A program made the translations under genes and the position numbers. A stretch of 64,000 nt of DNA from Prescottella defluvii. GTDB taxonomy: Bacteria > Actinomycetota > Actinomycetes > Mycobacteriales > Mycobacteriaceae. Positions within the stretch are counted from its first letter, which is position 1; the number at the start of each line of letters is the position of its first letter. The notes beneath the pieces are model-generated. The model did no database searches. It saw only the letters and a list, made by a program, of their open reading frames with translations, and was not told the DNA's origin. This document shows, one piece after another, positions 45,610 through 54,607 of the stretch. The stretch lies in assembly GCA_029690005.1 (NCBI GenBank), contig CP121458.1:5041872-5105871 (forward strand). The letters are read 5' to 3'.

Positions 45610-47352
45610 ATGAGTTACGACACGATCGTCAAGAACGGCCGATGGTTCGACGGCACCGGCGCCCCGTCCGCGACCCGCAGCCTCGGTATCCGAGACGGCC
45701 GGGTGGCGACGGTCTCGGCCGAACCACTCGACGAGACCGACTGCCCGCACGTGATCGACGCGGCCGGCAAGTGGGTGATCCCCGGCATGCTCGACATCCA
45801 CACGCACTACGACGTCGAGGTGTTGCTGCGCCCCCAACTCGACGAGTCGGTGCGGCACGGCATCACCACCGTGTTCGTGGGTTCGTGCTCGCTGTCGACC
45901 GTCCACGTCGGGCCGTCGGACGCCGGTGACCTGTTCGGTCGGGTCGAGGCGATCCCCCGCCGCCACGTCGTCGACGGGCTCGAGGAGCTCAAGACGTGGA
46001 ATTCGGCGCGCGAGTACATCGCCGCGCTCGAATCGCTGCCGCTGGGAGCGAACGTCTCGGCGTTCATCGGCCACTCCGACATGCGGGCGGCGTTGATGGG
46101 ACTGGACCGCGCCACCCGCAAGGAGGTCAAGCCCACCGCGGCCGAACTCGCCGCGATGGAAGCGCAGCTGACCGAGGCGCTCGACGCCGGGTTCGTCGGG
46201 ATGTCGTCGCAGCAGCTGATGTTCGACAAGCTTGACGGCGAGGTCTGCCGGTCCCGCACACTGCCGTCGACGTACGCGACCGCCAAGGAGCGGCGCCGGC
46301 TCAACGCGATCCTGCGACGCCGCCGCCGGGCGCTGCAGGGCGGCCCGGACGTGGCCCGACCGCAGAGCATGATGGTGATGGCACTCAGCAGCCTCGGCAT
46401 CTTCCGCAAGCCGCTCAAGACGAGCCTGCTCTCCGCCGCCGACGTCAAGGCAATCCCCGGCGTGGTGAAGATCTTTCCGCTGATGGCGAAGGTCCTCAAC
46501 GGCCTGGGCGGCGACTTCCGCTGGCAGCACCTGCCGGTGCCGTTCGAGGTGTACTCCGACGGCATCGACCTGCCGGTGTTCGAGGAGTTCGGCTCCGGCG
46601 CGGCGGCCCTGCACCTGTCGAACCAGATCGACGCACGCCGCGAACTGCTGGCCGACGAGGACTACCGTCGACGCTTCCGCAAGGACTACGACCAGAAGTA
46701 CGGGCCGCGGGTGTGGCATCGCGACTTCTTCGACGCCGAGATCGTCGAGTGCCCGGACGAGTCGGTCATCGGGAAGACGTTCGGTCAGGTCGGGGAGGAT
46801 CGCGGCGGCGTGCATCCCGTCGACGCGTTCCTCGACCTGGTGGTCGAGTACGGACCGAAGGTGCGCTGGCGGACCACGATCTCGAACCACCGCCCCGAGG
46901 TGCTGAACACGCTCGCCGCCGACCCCGGTGTGCAGCTGGGCTTCTCCGACGCAGGCGCGCACCTGCGGAACATGGCGTTCTACAACTTCGGACTGCGCTT
47001 CCTGCGACGCGTGCGCGACGCCGAGCAGGCGGGTACGCCGTTCCTGTCGGTGGAGCAGGCGGTGCACCGGGTCACCGGTGAGCTCGCCGACTGGTACGGC
47101 CTCGACGCCGGGCACCTGAGGGAGGGCGACCGCGCCGACCTCGTGGTCGTCGACCCCGAGCACCTCGACGACTCGCTCGACACGTACGCCGAGTGCCCCG
47201 TCCCCGAGTACGACAACCTCTCCCGGATGGTGAACCGCAACGACGACGCCGTCTCCGCCGTATTCGTCGGCGGCGATTATGTCTTCGGGAACGGCGAACC
47301 GGCACCCGCCCTGGGTAACCGGCGCACCGGGCGGTTCCTGCGGGCCCGCTGA
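45610..47352 (+). CDS. N-acyl-D-amino-acid deacylase-like amidohydrolase (family 3)
   Basis: 580 residues, intact. Metal-ligand strand GMLDIHTHYDVEVL, then GHSDMRAALMG, and GVQLGFSDAGAHLRNMAFYN with the conserved Asp and His; C-terminal GDRADLVVVDPEHLDD closes the composite beta sandwich. This is the D-aminoacylase/dihydroorotase-like group. In actinobacterial acyl-CoA clusters such genes are common, but their substrates are seldom known. GAGAGG precedes the ATG. An 18-bp perfect hairpin begins at its stop codon. Confidence 0.85.
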   Translation: MSYDTIVKNGRWFDGTGAPSATRSLGIRDGRVATVSAEPLDETDCPHVIDAAGKWVIPGMLDIHTHYDVEVLLRPQLDESVRHGITTVFVGSCSLSTVHVGPSDAGDLFGRVEAIPRRHVVDGLEELKTWNSAREYIAALESLPLGANVSAFIGHSDMRAALMGLDRATRKEVKPTAAELAAMEAQLTEALDAGFVGMSSQQLMFDKLDGEVCRSRTLPSTYATAKERRRLNAILRRRRRALQGGPDVARPQSMMVMALSSLGIFRKPLKTSLLSAADVKAIPGVVKIFPLMAKVLNGLGGDFRWQHLPVPFEVYSDGIDLPVFEEFGSGAAALHLSNQIDARRELLADEDYRRRFRKDYDQKYGPRVWHRDFFDAEIVECPDESVIGKTFGQVGEDRGGVHPVDAFLDLVVEYGPKVRWRTTISNHRPEVLNTLAADPGVQLGFSDAGAHLRNMAFYNFGLRFLRRVRDAEQAGTPFLSVEQAVHRVTGELADWYGLDAGHLREGDRADLVVVDPEHLDDSLDTYAECPVPEYDNLSRMVNRNDDAVSAVFVGGDYVFGNGEPAPALGNRRTGRFLRAR

Positions 47353-47397
47353 CGATACGAGCGCCCGGTAACCCGACCGACCGGGCGCTCGTATCGT
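47352..47397 (+). terminator. 18-bp perfect hairpin after the amidohydrolase
   Basis: Arms 47352-47369 and 47380-47397 with a 10-nt loop start inside the stop codon. There is no U-tract. The -10 box of the next gene starts 3 nt after the hairpin, so terminator and promoter are nested. Confidence 0.6.
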
Positions 47398-47399
47398 CG

Positions 47400-47405
47400 T
47401 ATAGT
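47400..47405 (+). promoter_or_regulatory. -10 box of the leaderless carboxylesterase gene
   Basis: TATAGT (5 of 6 to consensus) ends 7 nt before ATG 47413. Any -35 element would lie within the preceding hairpin. Confidence 0.5.
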
Positions 47406-47412
47406 CGCGGCC

Positions 47413-48951
47413 ATGACCCCGAGTCTCGAAGTGACCACCGCCGACGGCGTCGTCCGGGGCCGCCGGATCGGTGATCTGCTCGCCTGGCGCGGAATCCCGT
47501 TCGCAGCCCCGCCGGTGGGCCCGCTGCGGTTGCGGGCGCCGCAGCCCACCGAGCCGTGGACCGGGGTCCGCGACGCCGGCGAGTTCGGCGCCGCCGCTCC
47601 CCAGCCCCCGATGGGCGTGACGCTGCGGCCGGGCAAGCGCCAGCCGATCTCGGAGGACTGTCTCACGGTCAACGTGCTCGCCCCGGCGGCGCCGAGCGCG
47701 ACGCCACGACCGGTAATGGTGTTCATTCACGGCGGCGCGTTCATCCTGGGCACGACCGCACTGGGGATCTGTCGCGGGGACCGTCTGGCGCGGCGCGGCG
47801 ACCTCGTGTACGTCTCGATCAACTACCGACTCGGCCCGCTCGGCTACCTCGACTTCACCGAGTTCTCCACGCCCGAGCGGCCGTTCGACTCCAACCTGGG
47901 TCTGCGCGACCAGGTGGCCGCCCTGCAGTGGGTGCGGCGAAACATCGCCGCGTTCGGCGGCGATCCCGACAACGTCACGCTGTTCGGTGAGTCCGCGGGC
48001 GCCACGTCGGTCACCACACTCATGGCGACACCGGCCGCGCGTGGGCTGTTCGCGCGGGCGATCGCGGAGAGTTCGGCGCCCGTGCTCGTCGGCGACGGCC
48101 GGCGCGCGAAACGCTGGGCCCGCGAGTTCATGACGCTGCTGGGCTCCGACGACCCGGCGAACGCCGCGCGCGCCCTCGACGCCGCGACGCCCGCCGAACT
48201 CGGGAAGGCCGGAAGTCGGCTGGGCGCCAAGGTTCTCGCCGAGACGCCCGGACTGCACCCGTTCGGCCCGGTGGTGGACGGCGAGTTCCTGCCGGAGTCA
48301 CCGCTCGCGGCGTTCACGGCCGGGCGTGCGCACCCGGTGCCGATGATCATCGGCACCAACGCCAAGGAGGGCACGCTCTTCCCCAAGATGCTGGACGCCC
48401 TGCCCAGCAACGCCGCCCGCATCGAGGCGATGTTCGAGATCACCGACCCGGAGGCCTTGGCGCGGGTCGTCGGCGCGTACGCCGGCTACCCGGACGCGGC
48501 AGCGGCGATCGACCTGGGCGGCGATCTGACGTTCTGGAGGCCGTCGGTCGAGATCGCCGACGCGCACTCCGTCCACTCCCCACCTACAGTTACCGTTTCG
48601 ACTACGCACCCCGCCTCATGCACTGGCTCGGTCTCGGTGCCACGCACGCGTTCGAGATGTTCGCGGTGTTCGGGTACGGCGCCTCCGCCGCCGGCCGCGC
48701 ACTCACCGCCCCCGGTGGCCGACGCCGCCTGCGGGCGGTCACCGATCGAGTGCAGGAGAACTGGATCTCTTCGCCCACCACGGTGTCCCGACACCGTGGT
48801 GGCCGCGGTACGACGCCGAGCACCGACGTACCCTGATCTTCGACGTCCCACCCGCGTCGAGCGCGATCCGGGCCGCGAGCGTCGGATCGCGTGGTCCGGG
48901 TATCTCGGCTACGAAGGCGAGGGTGCGGCCGAAGCCGAGTCCCGTCCGTGA
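47413..48951 (+). CDS. Carboxylesterase type B, copy 1 (frameshifts near the C-terminus)
   Basis: About 512 residues. Oxyanion loop VFIHGGAFILGTTALG, nucleophile GESAGATSVTTLMATPAAR, acidic-residue region NAKEGTLFPKM, and the His region GLGATHAFEMFAVFG. Frames shift near 48575 and again near 48775 before returning for GYLGYEGEGAAEAESRP. Cytoplasmic (no signal peptide). It hydrolyses a carboxylic ester. Its stop overlaps the start of copy 2 by 4 nt. The two share long identical stretches, so they arose by tandem duplication. Confidence 0.87.
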   Translation: MTPSLEVTTADGVVRGRRIGDLLAWRGIPFAAPPVGPLRLRAPQPTEPWTGVRDAGEFGAAAPQPPMGVTLRPGKRQPISEDCLTVNVLAPAAPSATPRPVMVFIHGGAFILGTTALGICRGDRLARRGDLVYVSINYRLGPLGYLDFTEFSTPERPFDSNLGLRDQVAALQWVRRNIAAFGGDPDNVTLFGESAGATSVTTLMATPAARGLFARAIAESSAPVLVGDGRRAKRWAREFMTLLGSDDPANAARALDAATPAELGKAGSRLGAKVLAETPGLHPFGPVVDGEFLPESPLAAFTAGRAHPVPMIIGTNAKEGTLFPKMLDALPSNAARIEAMFEITDPEALARVVGAYAGYPDAAAAIDLGGDLTFWRPSVEIADAHSVHSPPTVTVSTTHPASCTGSVSVPRTRSRCSRCSGTAPPPPAAHSPPPVADAACGRSPIECRRTGSLRPPRCPDTVVAAVRRRAPTYPDLRRPTRVERDPGRERRIAWSGYLGYEGEGAAEAESRP

Positions 48952-50416
48952 CCGGCGTGGACGTTGCCCTGGCCGAGGGCGTCGTCCGCGGTCGACAGTT
49001 GCCGGACCTGCTGTCGTGGAGGGGAATTCCGTACGCCGCCCCGCCCGTCGGCCCGCTGCGCCTGCGCGCTCCCGAGCCCGTGCCGGCGTGGACCGGCATC
49101 CGCGATGCCGCCGAGTTCGGCCCTCCGGCCCCGCAGCAGCGCCGACAGGGCGACGAGAACTGCCTGACGCTCAACGTGCTGCGCCCCTCCGCGCCCAGTG
49201 ACGTCGCCCGGCCGGTCATGGTCTACATCCACGGCGGCGCACACACCGCCGGCACGTCGGCGGACCCGCTGTACAGCGGTGCATCGCTGGTGCGTCGCGG
49301 CGACATCGTGTTCGTTTCGCTCAACTACCGGCTCGGGGCCCTGGGCTATCTCGACTTTCGCGAATTCTCCACCCCCGAGCGCCCTTTCGACGTCAACCTC
49401 GGGCTGCGCGATCAGCTCGCCGCCCTGCAGTGGGTACGGCGCAACATCGCCATATTCGGCGGCGACCCGGACAATGTCACGCTGTTCGGGGAGTCCGCCG
49501 GCGCGGACGCCGTGATGACCCTGATGTGTGTTCCGCGGCGCAGGGGCTGTTCGCCCGCGCCATCGCACAGAGTCCGCCTCCGGCCACGTCCAACGGCCCG
49601 GAGTTGGCCGCGCGGTGGGCACGCGAGTTCCTCGACCTCGCCGGGGTGTCCCGCTCGGACGCCGCCTCGTTCCTCGCCACCGCCACCCCCGGCACGCTCG
49701 TGGAGACCGCAGCGACGCTCAGCGTCCGCGGCGCCGACGAGGTGCCGGGCACCCGCCCGTTCGCACCGGTGGCCGGCGACGATCTCCTTCCCGAGCACCC
49801 GCTGAACGCATTCGAGGCCGGCACCGAACACCGAGTGCCGCTCGTCATCGGGACCAACGCGCAGGAGGGTCGGATCTTCTCCCGACTCCTCGACATCCTG
49901 CCGACGAACGAGGCCCGCATCGAGAAGATGTTCGAAGGCACCGATCCCGAGATCAAGGCCCGCGCGATCGGCGCCTACCCCGGTTACCCGGGCCGGCACG
50001 CGGCCGCCGACCTGGGCGGCGACGTCGTGTTCTGGGAGCCGTCGCTGCGGTGCGCGCACGCCCACACCCGACACAGCGACACGTACATGTACCGCTACGA
50101 CTTCGCGCCGCGCCTGCTGCGGCTCACGGGTCTGGGCGCGACGCACGCGACGGAACTGTTCCCGGTGTTCGGGTCGCGGGGCCGCACGGCCCGCATCCTC
50201 ACCGCGCTCGGCGGAGGCCGCGGGATGCGTGCTGTCACCGACACGCTGCAGGGCCACTGGCTCGCGTTCGCGCGCGACGGGCGCCCGCTCGGGACGTGGC
50301 CGCAGTACTCGGACGAGCGCCGAGACACGCTGATCGTCGACGAGGTCTGCCGCGTCGAATGCGATCCGCTGCGGAGCCGACGCGAAGCGTGGCGCGGATA
50401 CCGACACCGGCATTGA
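48948..50416 (+). CDS. Carboxylesterase type B, copy 2 (one frameshift)
   Basis: About 489 residues. Same motifs as copy 1: VYIHGGAHTAGTSADPLYSG, GESAGADAVMTLMCVP, NAQEGRIFSRL, and GLGATHATELFPVFG. A slip near 49533 falls just after the nucleophile. Large blocks match copy 1 almost exactly, for example GYLDF-EFSTPERPFD and LGLRDQ-AALQWVRRNIA. The oxyanion loop differs (HGGAH versus HGGAF), which may change substrate preference. GTG 48948 overlaps the stop of copy 1. Confidence 0.87.
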
Positions 50417-50474
50417 ACCCCCGCTGGTATATCGTTGCGGATCGCAACCAAATTTCAGGCTGTGGGAGACCTCG

Positions 50475-50915
50475 ATGTCGATGCTCGACCTGCGTCTGGG
50501 CGGCGACGGATGGTTCGCCCAGCTGACCCGGTTCGCCCTCGTCGGCGGATCGAGCAATGTCGTGTACGCGCTGTCGTTCGTCGCCCTGGACGCCTACGGG
50601 ACGTTGCTCGCCAATGCCGTGGGGGTCGCCACCAGCACCGTGCTGGCCAACGAACTCCACCGCCGCCGGACCTTCCGCGCCGCCGACCGGGTGCGCTGGT
50701 TCGCCGCCCAGTGGGAGGGCGGCGCGCTCGCACTCCTCGGCCTGATCGTCAGTTCGCTCGCGCTGGCGCTGCTGGGGTTCTTCTTCCCGGACGCATCCGG
50801 CCTGGTGTCGATCGCGCTGGTGATCGCCGTCAGCGGTGTCGTCGGCGCCCTGCGGTTCATCGCGCTCCGCGGCTGGGTGTTCGGCCGGAGCCAACCGCTA
50901 CTTCAGCAGTCGTGA
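50475..50915 (+). CDS. GtrA-family membrane protein
   Basis: 146 residues, intact, with four hydrophobic helices. The opening QLTRFALVGGSSNVVYALSF, the conserved TSTVLANELHRRRTFR between helices 2 and 3, and LRFIALRGWVFGR at the end are characteristic of GtrA, small proteins that flip or present polyprenyl-phosphate sugars for wall or glycolipid glycosylation. GGGAGA precedes the ATG. The last 18 bp overlap the convergent Fpg gene. Confidence 0.9.
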   Translation: MSMLDLRLGGDGWFAQLTRFALVGGSSNVVYALSFVALDAYGTLLANAVGVATSTVLANELHRRRTFRAADRVRWFAAQWEGGALALLGLIVSSLALALLGFFFPDASGLVSIALVIAVSGVVGALRFIALRGWVFGRSQPLLQQS

Positions 50916-51763
50916 CATCCGCCGATCGGCGAGGATCTTGCCGCCGGTCTGGCACGTCGGGCAGTACTGGAACGACCGCTCGGCGTACGACACCTCCCGC
51001 ACCGTGTCCCGCACACGGGGCACGGCAGCCCGGTGCGGGCGTGCACCGTCATCCCGGCCCGCTTCTCGCCCTTGAGGCGTGCCGCCTCCTGCCCCACCGA
51101 GCGCTCGACGGCGTCGGACAGCTCGGAGCGCATGGCGTCGTACAGCGTGTCCACCTCGTCGGGAGTCAGCTTCGACGCCGTCGCGAACGGCGAGAGCCGG
51201 GCCGCGTGCAGGATCTCGTCGGAGTACGCGTTGCCGATCCCCGCGAGCAACGACTGGTCCACGAGCGCCGTCTTGATCCGGGCGCTGGTCCCGCCGAGCA
51301 GTTCGCCGAACTGCGGACGCGTCACCTCGAGCGCGTCGGGTCCGAGCCTGGCGATGCCGGGGACCTCCTGCGGGTCGGCCACCACCCACACCGCGAGCCG
51401 CTTCTTGGTGCCGGCCTCGGTGAGGTCGAACGCGGGTGTGTCCGCGTCGGGGGTGAAGAAGTGCACGCGCAGCGCCAGCGGCCCCTTCCCCGGCTTCGGC
51501 GGCGCGGGGCTGGGGTTGTCGATCCAGCGCAGCCACCCGCCGCGGGACAGGTGCGTGATCAGCCACAGTCCGTCGCAGTCCATCGCGAGGTGCTTACCGA
51601 AGCGGCGTGCCCCGGTCACGTTCCGGCCCTGCAGGGCCCTGATCGGCGGATCGAACGTCTTGAGCACGCTCAGCGCGGCCACGTCGACGCGTCCCACCAC
51701 CGCGCCGACGGCGTGGTCGCGCAGGAACTGTGCCAGGGCCTCCACCTCGGGCAGTTCGGGCAT
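50898..51763 (-). CDS. Fpg/Nei-family DNA glycosylase-AP lyase (one frameshift)
   Basis: About 288 residues. The N-terminus MPELPEVEALA supplies the catalytic Pro2 and Glu3. The H2TH region is LVDQSLLAGIGNAYSDEILH, preceded by the Asn/Lys-containing central strands. The C-terminal zinc finger (CPVCGT ... YCPTCQT) is split by a slip near 51020. It excises oxidised bases in base-excision repair. Related genes occur close to pgi in mycobacteria, though the position here differs. It ends ILADRRMSRLLK, consistent with a DNA-binding tail. Confidence 0.9.
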
Positions 51764-51803
51764 GCGATCAGCGTAGGCCCGGGCACCGACAGCCGGGGGT
51801 AGG

Positions 51804-52275
51804 TCAGACAGGTTCGTTCATCGGCCCGACTTCGACCACACCGCCGAGCAGCGCCGTGAGGATGCGCAGGATGTTGTTGCGCAACGTGGATTCCGCGACC
51901 GGGTCGAGGATCTCGGCCAGGCTCGGTATCCCGAGGTCGAACCGGGTCTCGAACCGGATCAGCACGCCGTCCCGATCAGGGTCGGCGTCGGCACTGCCAC
52001 GAGCCCTCCATCGTCACGAAGTCCCCGGTGAGTTGGGCGAATTCGATGCGTCGGGCAACCGGATCGAGCACGTCCCGCTCGGTCCAGCGCAGTGTGCCCT
52101 TGCGGAATCGGACCAGCCAATTGGAGATCACGGATCCGTCCGCCTGCGCGGGTTCGAGATCGAGGGCGAGGACGGTGTCGGTGAGTTCGGGATAGCGAGC
52201 GAAGTCGCTGATCCGGGCATAGGCCGCGTCGGGCTGGATGTGCTCGGCGCGGATGAGCATGACTACGTGGCGCAT
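51804..52275 (-). CDS. SRPBCC (polyketide cyclase-like) protein (one frameshift)
   Basis: About 157 residues. HVVMLIRAEHIQPDAAYARI and FARYPELTDTVLALDL form the first strands and helices of a START-like cavity; VLIRFETRFDLGIPSLAEIL follows a slip near 52000, ending GVVEVGPMNEPV. Members bind or cyclise hydrophobic intermediates. It is 22 bp downstream of the aminotransferase gene and is the last gene of the four-gene operon. Its role there is unknown. Confidence 0.8.
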
Positions 52276-52297
52276 GGGAACTCCAAGGATTCGTTTG

Positions 52298-53545
52298 TCA
52301 GGTGAGCGTGAGGTCCGCGAGGGCCTCGGTGAAGGCGCAGAGGAACAGTTCGACCTCCTCCACGGTCAGGATCGCCGGCGGGGTGAGGCGCAGCACGTCG
52401 GCCGCGTTCAACGAGTGGTTGGCCAGGATGTCGCGTTCGAGCAGGTTCAGGAACAGTTCCCCGACCAGGCCGCTCGAGGCCATCTCGAGCCCGAGCAGGA
52501 GCCCGCGGCCACGCACCTGGGTCACCCGGCCACCGCCGTGCCGCTCCACGGCCGTCCGGATGCCCGCCAGGAGACGGTCGCCGATCCGGTCCGCGCGCGC
52601 CGGGAGGTCCTCGTCCCGGATCACGTCGATCGCGGCGTGCGCGGCGGCGCATGCCGCCGGCGACCCCGCGAACGTGGAGGTGTGCAGGTAGGGATCCCGG
52701 GCGAAGGGGGCGTAGGCCTCCGGCGTGGCGACCACCGCGGCTATCGGCATCACGCCCCCGGAGAGCCCCTTGCCCACCAACAACAGGTCGGGTGTGACGC
52801 CCTCGGCGTCCACGCCCCGCCAGCTGCCGAGTCGGCCGAGACCCGTCTGGATCTCGTCGACGATCAGCAACGCGTCGTACCGGCGGCACAGGTCGGCGGC
52901 GGCGCGCAGGTAGCCGGGAGGCGGCACGTTCACGCCGCCCTCGCCCTGCACCGGTTCGACGATGAAGCAGCCGTGGCCGCCGGTGACGTGCAATGCCACC
53001 TCCAGCTCTTCCGAATCGCCGAAGGCGACCTCCATGACGTGCGGAAGCAACGGCCGGAAGGGCTGCTGCAGAACGGCGTTCGCGGTGACGCTCAGCGCGC
53101 CGAGCGTCTTGCCGTGGAAGCCGCCGCGCGTCGTGATCACAGCGGTCTTGCCGTGGGCGCGGGCCAGCTTCAACGCGCACTCGGTGGCTTCCGCGCCGGA
53201 GTTGACGAAGTGCACCAGATCCAGGTCACCCGGGGTGACCTCGGCGAGCGCGGCCGCGGCGCCGGCGCTGACCGGGTCGAGGAACACCCGCGACGCCATC
53301 GGGTGCCGTCGCACCTGCGCACAAACCGCCTCGACGACGGAGGGATGGCGATGCCCGAGCAGGTAGACGCCGTAACCGCCGAAGTCGAGGACGCGTCGGC
53401 CGTCGGCGACCGTGATCCAGGCACCCGACGATTCCACCTCGGCCAGGTCACCGATCATCCGGCCGAGTGCCGCCCGACCAGTCCCGAAGTGCCGCCGGTA
53501 GACATCGGTCAGCACCTCGGGATCGCGCATAGTGCCGGTGCTCAT
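52298..53545 (-). CDS. Class III PLP-dependent aminotransferase
   Basis: 415 residues, intact. Class III features: FVNSGAEATECALKLARAHG, HGKTLGALSVTANAVLQQPF, EPVQGEGGVNVPPPGYLRAA, IVDEIQTGLGRLGSW, and the PLP Lys in LLLVGKGLSGGVMPIAAV. Such enzymes move an amino group between an omega-amine or amino acid and a keto or aldehyde acceptor. It is the third gene of the ACAD-SDR-aminotransferase-SRPBCC operon, where it could aminate the aldehyde made by the SDR. The start ATG 53545 shares a base with the probable true stop of the SDR. Confidence 0.92.
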   Translation of the reverse strand: MSTGTMRDPEVLTDVYRRHFGTGRAALGRMIGDLAEVESSGAWITVADGRRVLDFGGYGVYLLGHRHPSVVEAVCAQVRRHPMASRVFLDPVSAGAAAALAEVTPGDLDLVHFVNSGAEATECALKLARAHGKTAVITTRGGFHGKTLGALSVTANAVLQQPFRPLLPHVMEVAFGDSEELEVALHVTGGHGCFIVEPVQGEGGVNVPPPGYLRAAADLCRRYDALLIVDEIQTGLGRLGSWRGVDAEGVTPDLLLVGKGLSGGVMPIAAVVATPEAYAPFARDPYLHTSTFAGSPAACAAAHAAIDVIRDEDLPARADRIGDRLLAGIRTAVERHGGGRVTQVRGRGLLLGLEMASSGLVGELFLNLLERDILANHSLNAADVLRLTPPAILTVEEVELFLCAFTEALADLTLT

Positions 53546-54583
53546 CAGACGACGCTCTCGGCCAGCTGTCGTTCCACCGGCAGCAGCTTCTTGACCTGCG
53601 CCCAGTCAGATCAGCGAGCGCCTGAGTGCCTCGGTGAGCGCCTCCCGGGTGGCCCGATCGCCGAATCCCAGCCTGTCCAGGTCACTCGGCATGGCCTCGC
53701 TGGACTGGAACACCCACACCGACTCGAGGAAGTCGGTGAGCATCTGTCGTCGGCCGTCCGGGATCAGCTCGTCCAACAGCGGCATCGACAACCGATCGAC
53801 CGACTCGAACGGCATGAACCGTGGCCGCGTCGCACCGACCTCCGCCAGCCGGGACACGTCCTCGCACACCTCGGCGATGTCGGTGAATGTGAGTGCTTGA
53901 TCTCCCGCGGTCAGCCAGTACTCGCCCCCGGTCACACGCTCACGGATCAGCTTGCCGACGGCGTCGACGACGATGTCCAGGGGAACCGCGTCGACCAGGG
54001 ACCCGATCTCTCCGGGAACCACCGGAAGATTGCCCCTGATCGCGTTCCCCAGCATCCGGTGCAGCCCTTGGAAGGCGGCGATCGAACCGTCGCGGGAATC
54101 GCCGGTCACCACGGACGGTCGGACGATGACTGCCGGAACCGAGCCGGCGCGCACCAGTTCTTCCGCTTCCGTCTTGGATTCCAGGTAGGCGGTCAGTCCC
54201 GCGAAACGCTCGTCGGACGGCGCCTGACGAATCACGAAGGCCGTGCTCAGGTAGTAGAGCGGAGCATCCGCGTCCGCCGCCAGGCGCAGCATCGACGCGG
54301 GCGCTTGCACATTCACCGCCCGGAGCCGCTCCGGATCCACGTTCCATTTGGTGACCGCGGCCCCGTGCAACACGACGTCGACTCGGTCGGCCAGGCGCGA
54401 GTAGTCCGCGGCCGACAGGCCCAGCGTCGGGTGCGTGAAGTCACCGGCGAACTCGCTGACCCGCGGGTCGTCGATCGGGCGTCTGCCGCGCAGACACACG
54501 ATGTCGAAGTCTGCGGCCATGGCGTCGAGCATTGCCCTACCGATGACGCCGGAGCCACCGGTGAGCAGCAGAGTACGCTTCAT
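53545..54583 (-). CDS. Thioester-reductase/FAR-like extended SDR (frameshift near 3' end)
   Basis: About 345 residues. NAD(P) motif LLLTGGSGVIGRAMLDAMA, VVLHGAAVTKW, the YxxxK pair in YLESKTEAEELV, and VPAVIVRPSVVTGDSRDGSI, which follow the male-sterility/thioester-reductase (NAD_binding_4) pattern. These enzymes reduce acyl thioesters to aldehydes or alcohols. GGAGG 8 nt before ATG 54583 fixes the start. In the raw frame it stops after RRSLI (53606). Removing one base there reads on as SDWAQVKKLLPVERQLAESV, ending in a TGA that overlaps the next ATG, which I regard as the true end. Confidence 0.82.
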
Positions 54584-54607
54584 ATCAGTGTCCTCCAATA
54601 CATTTCG

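Noticed and set aside
45502..48258. 918-codon minus-strand ORF opposite the amidohydrolase and esterase genes
   Set aside because: It mirrors two well-supported plus-strand genes in GC-rich DNA; its translation is low-complexity and carries no domain.
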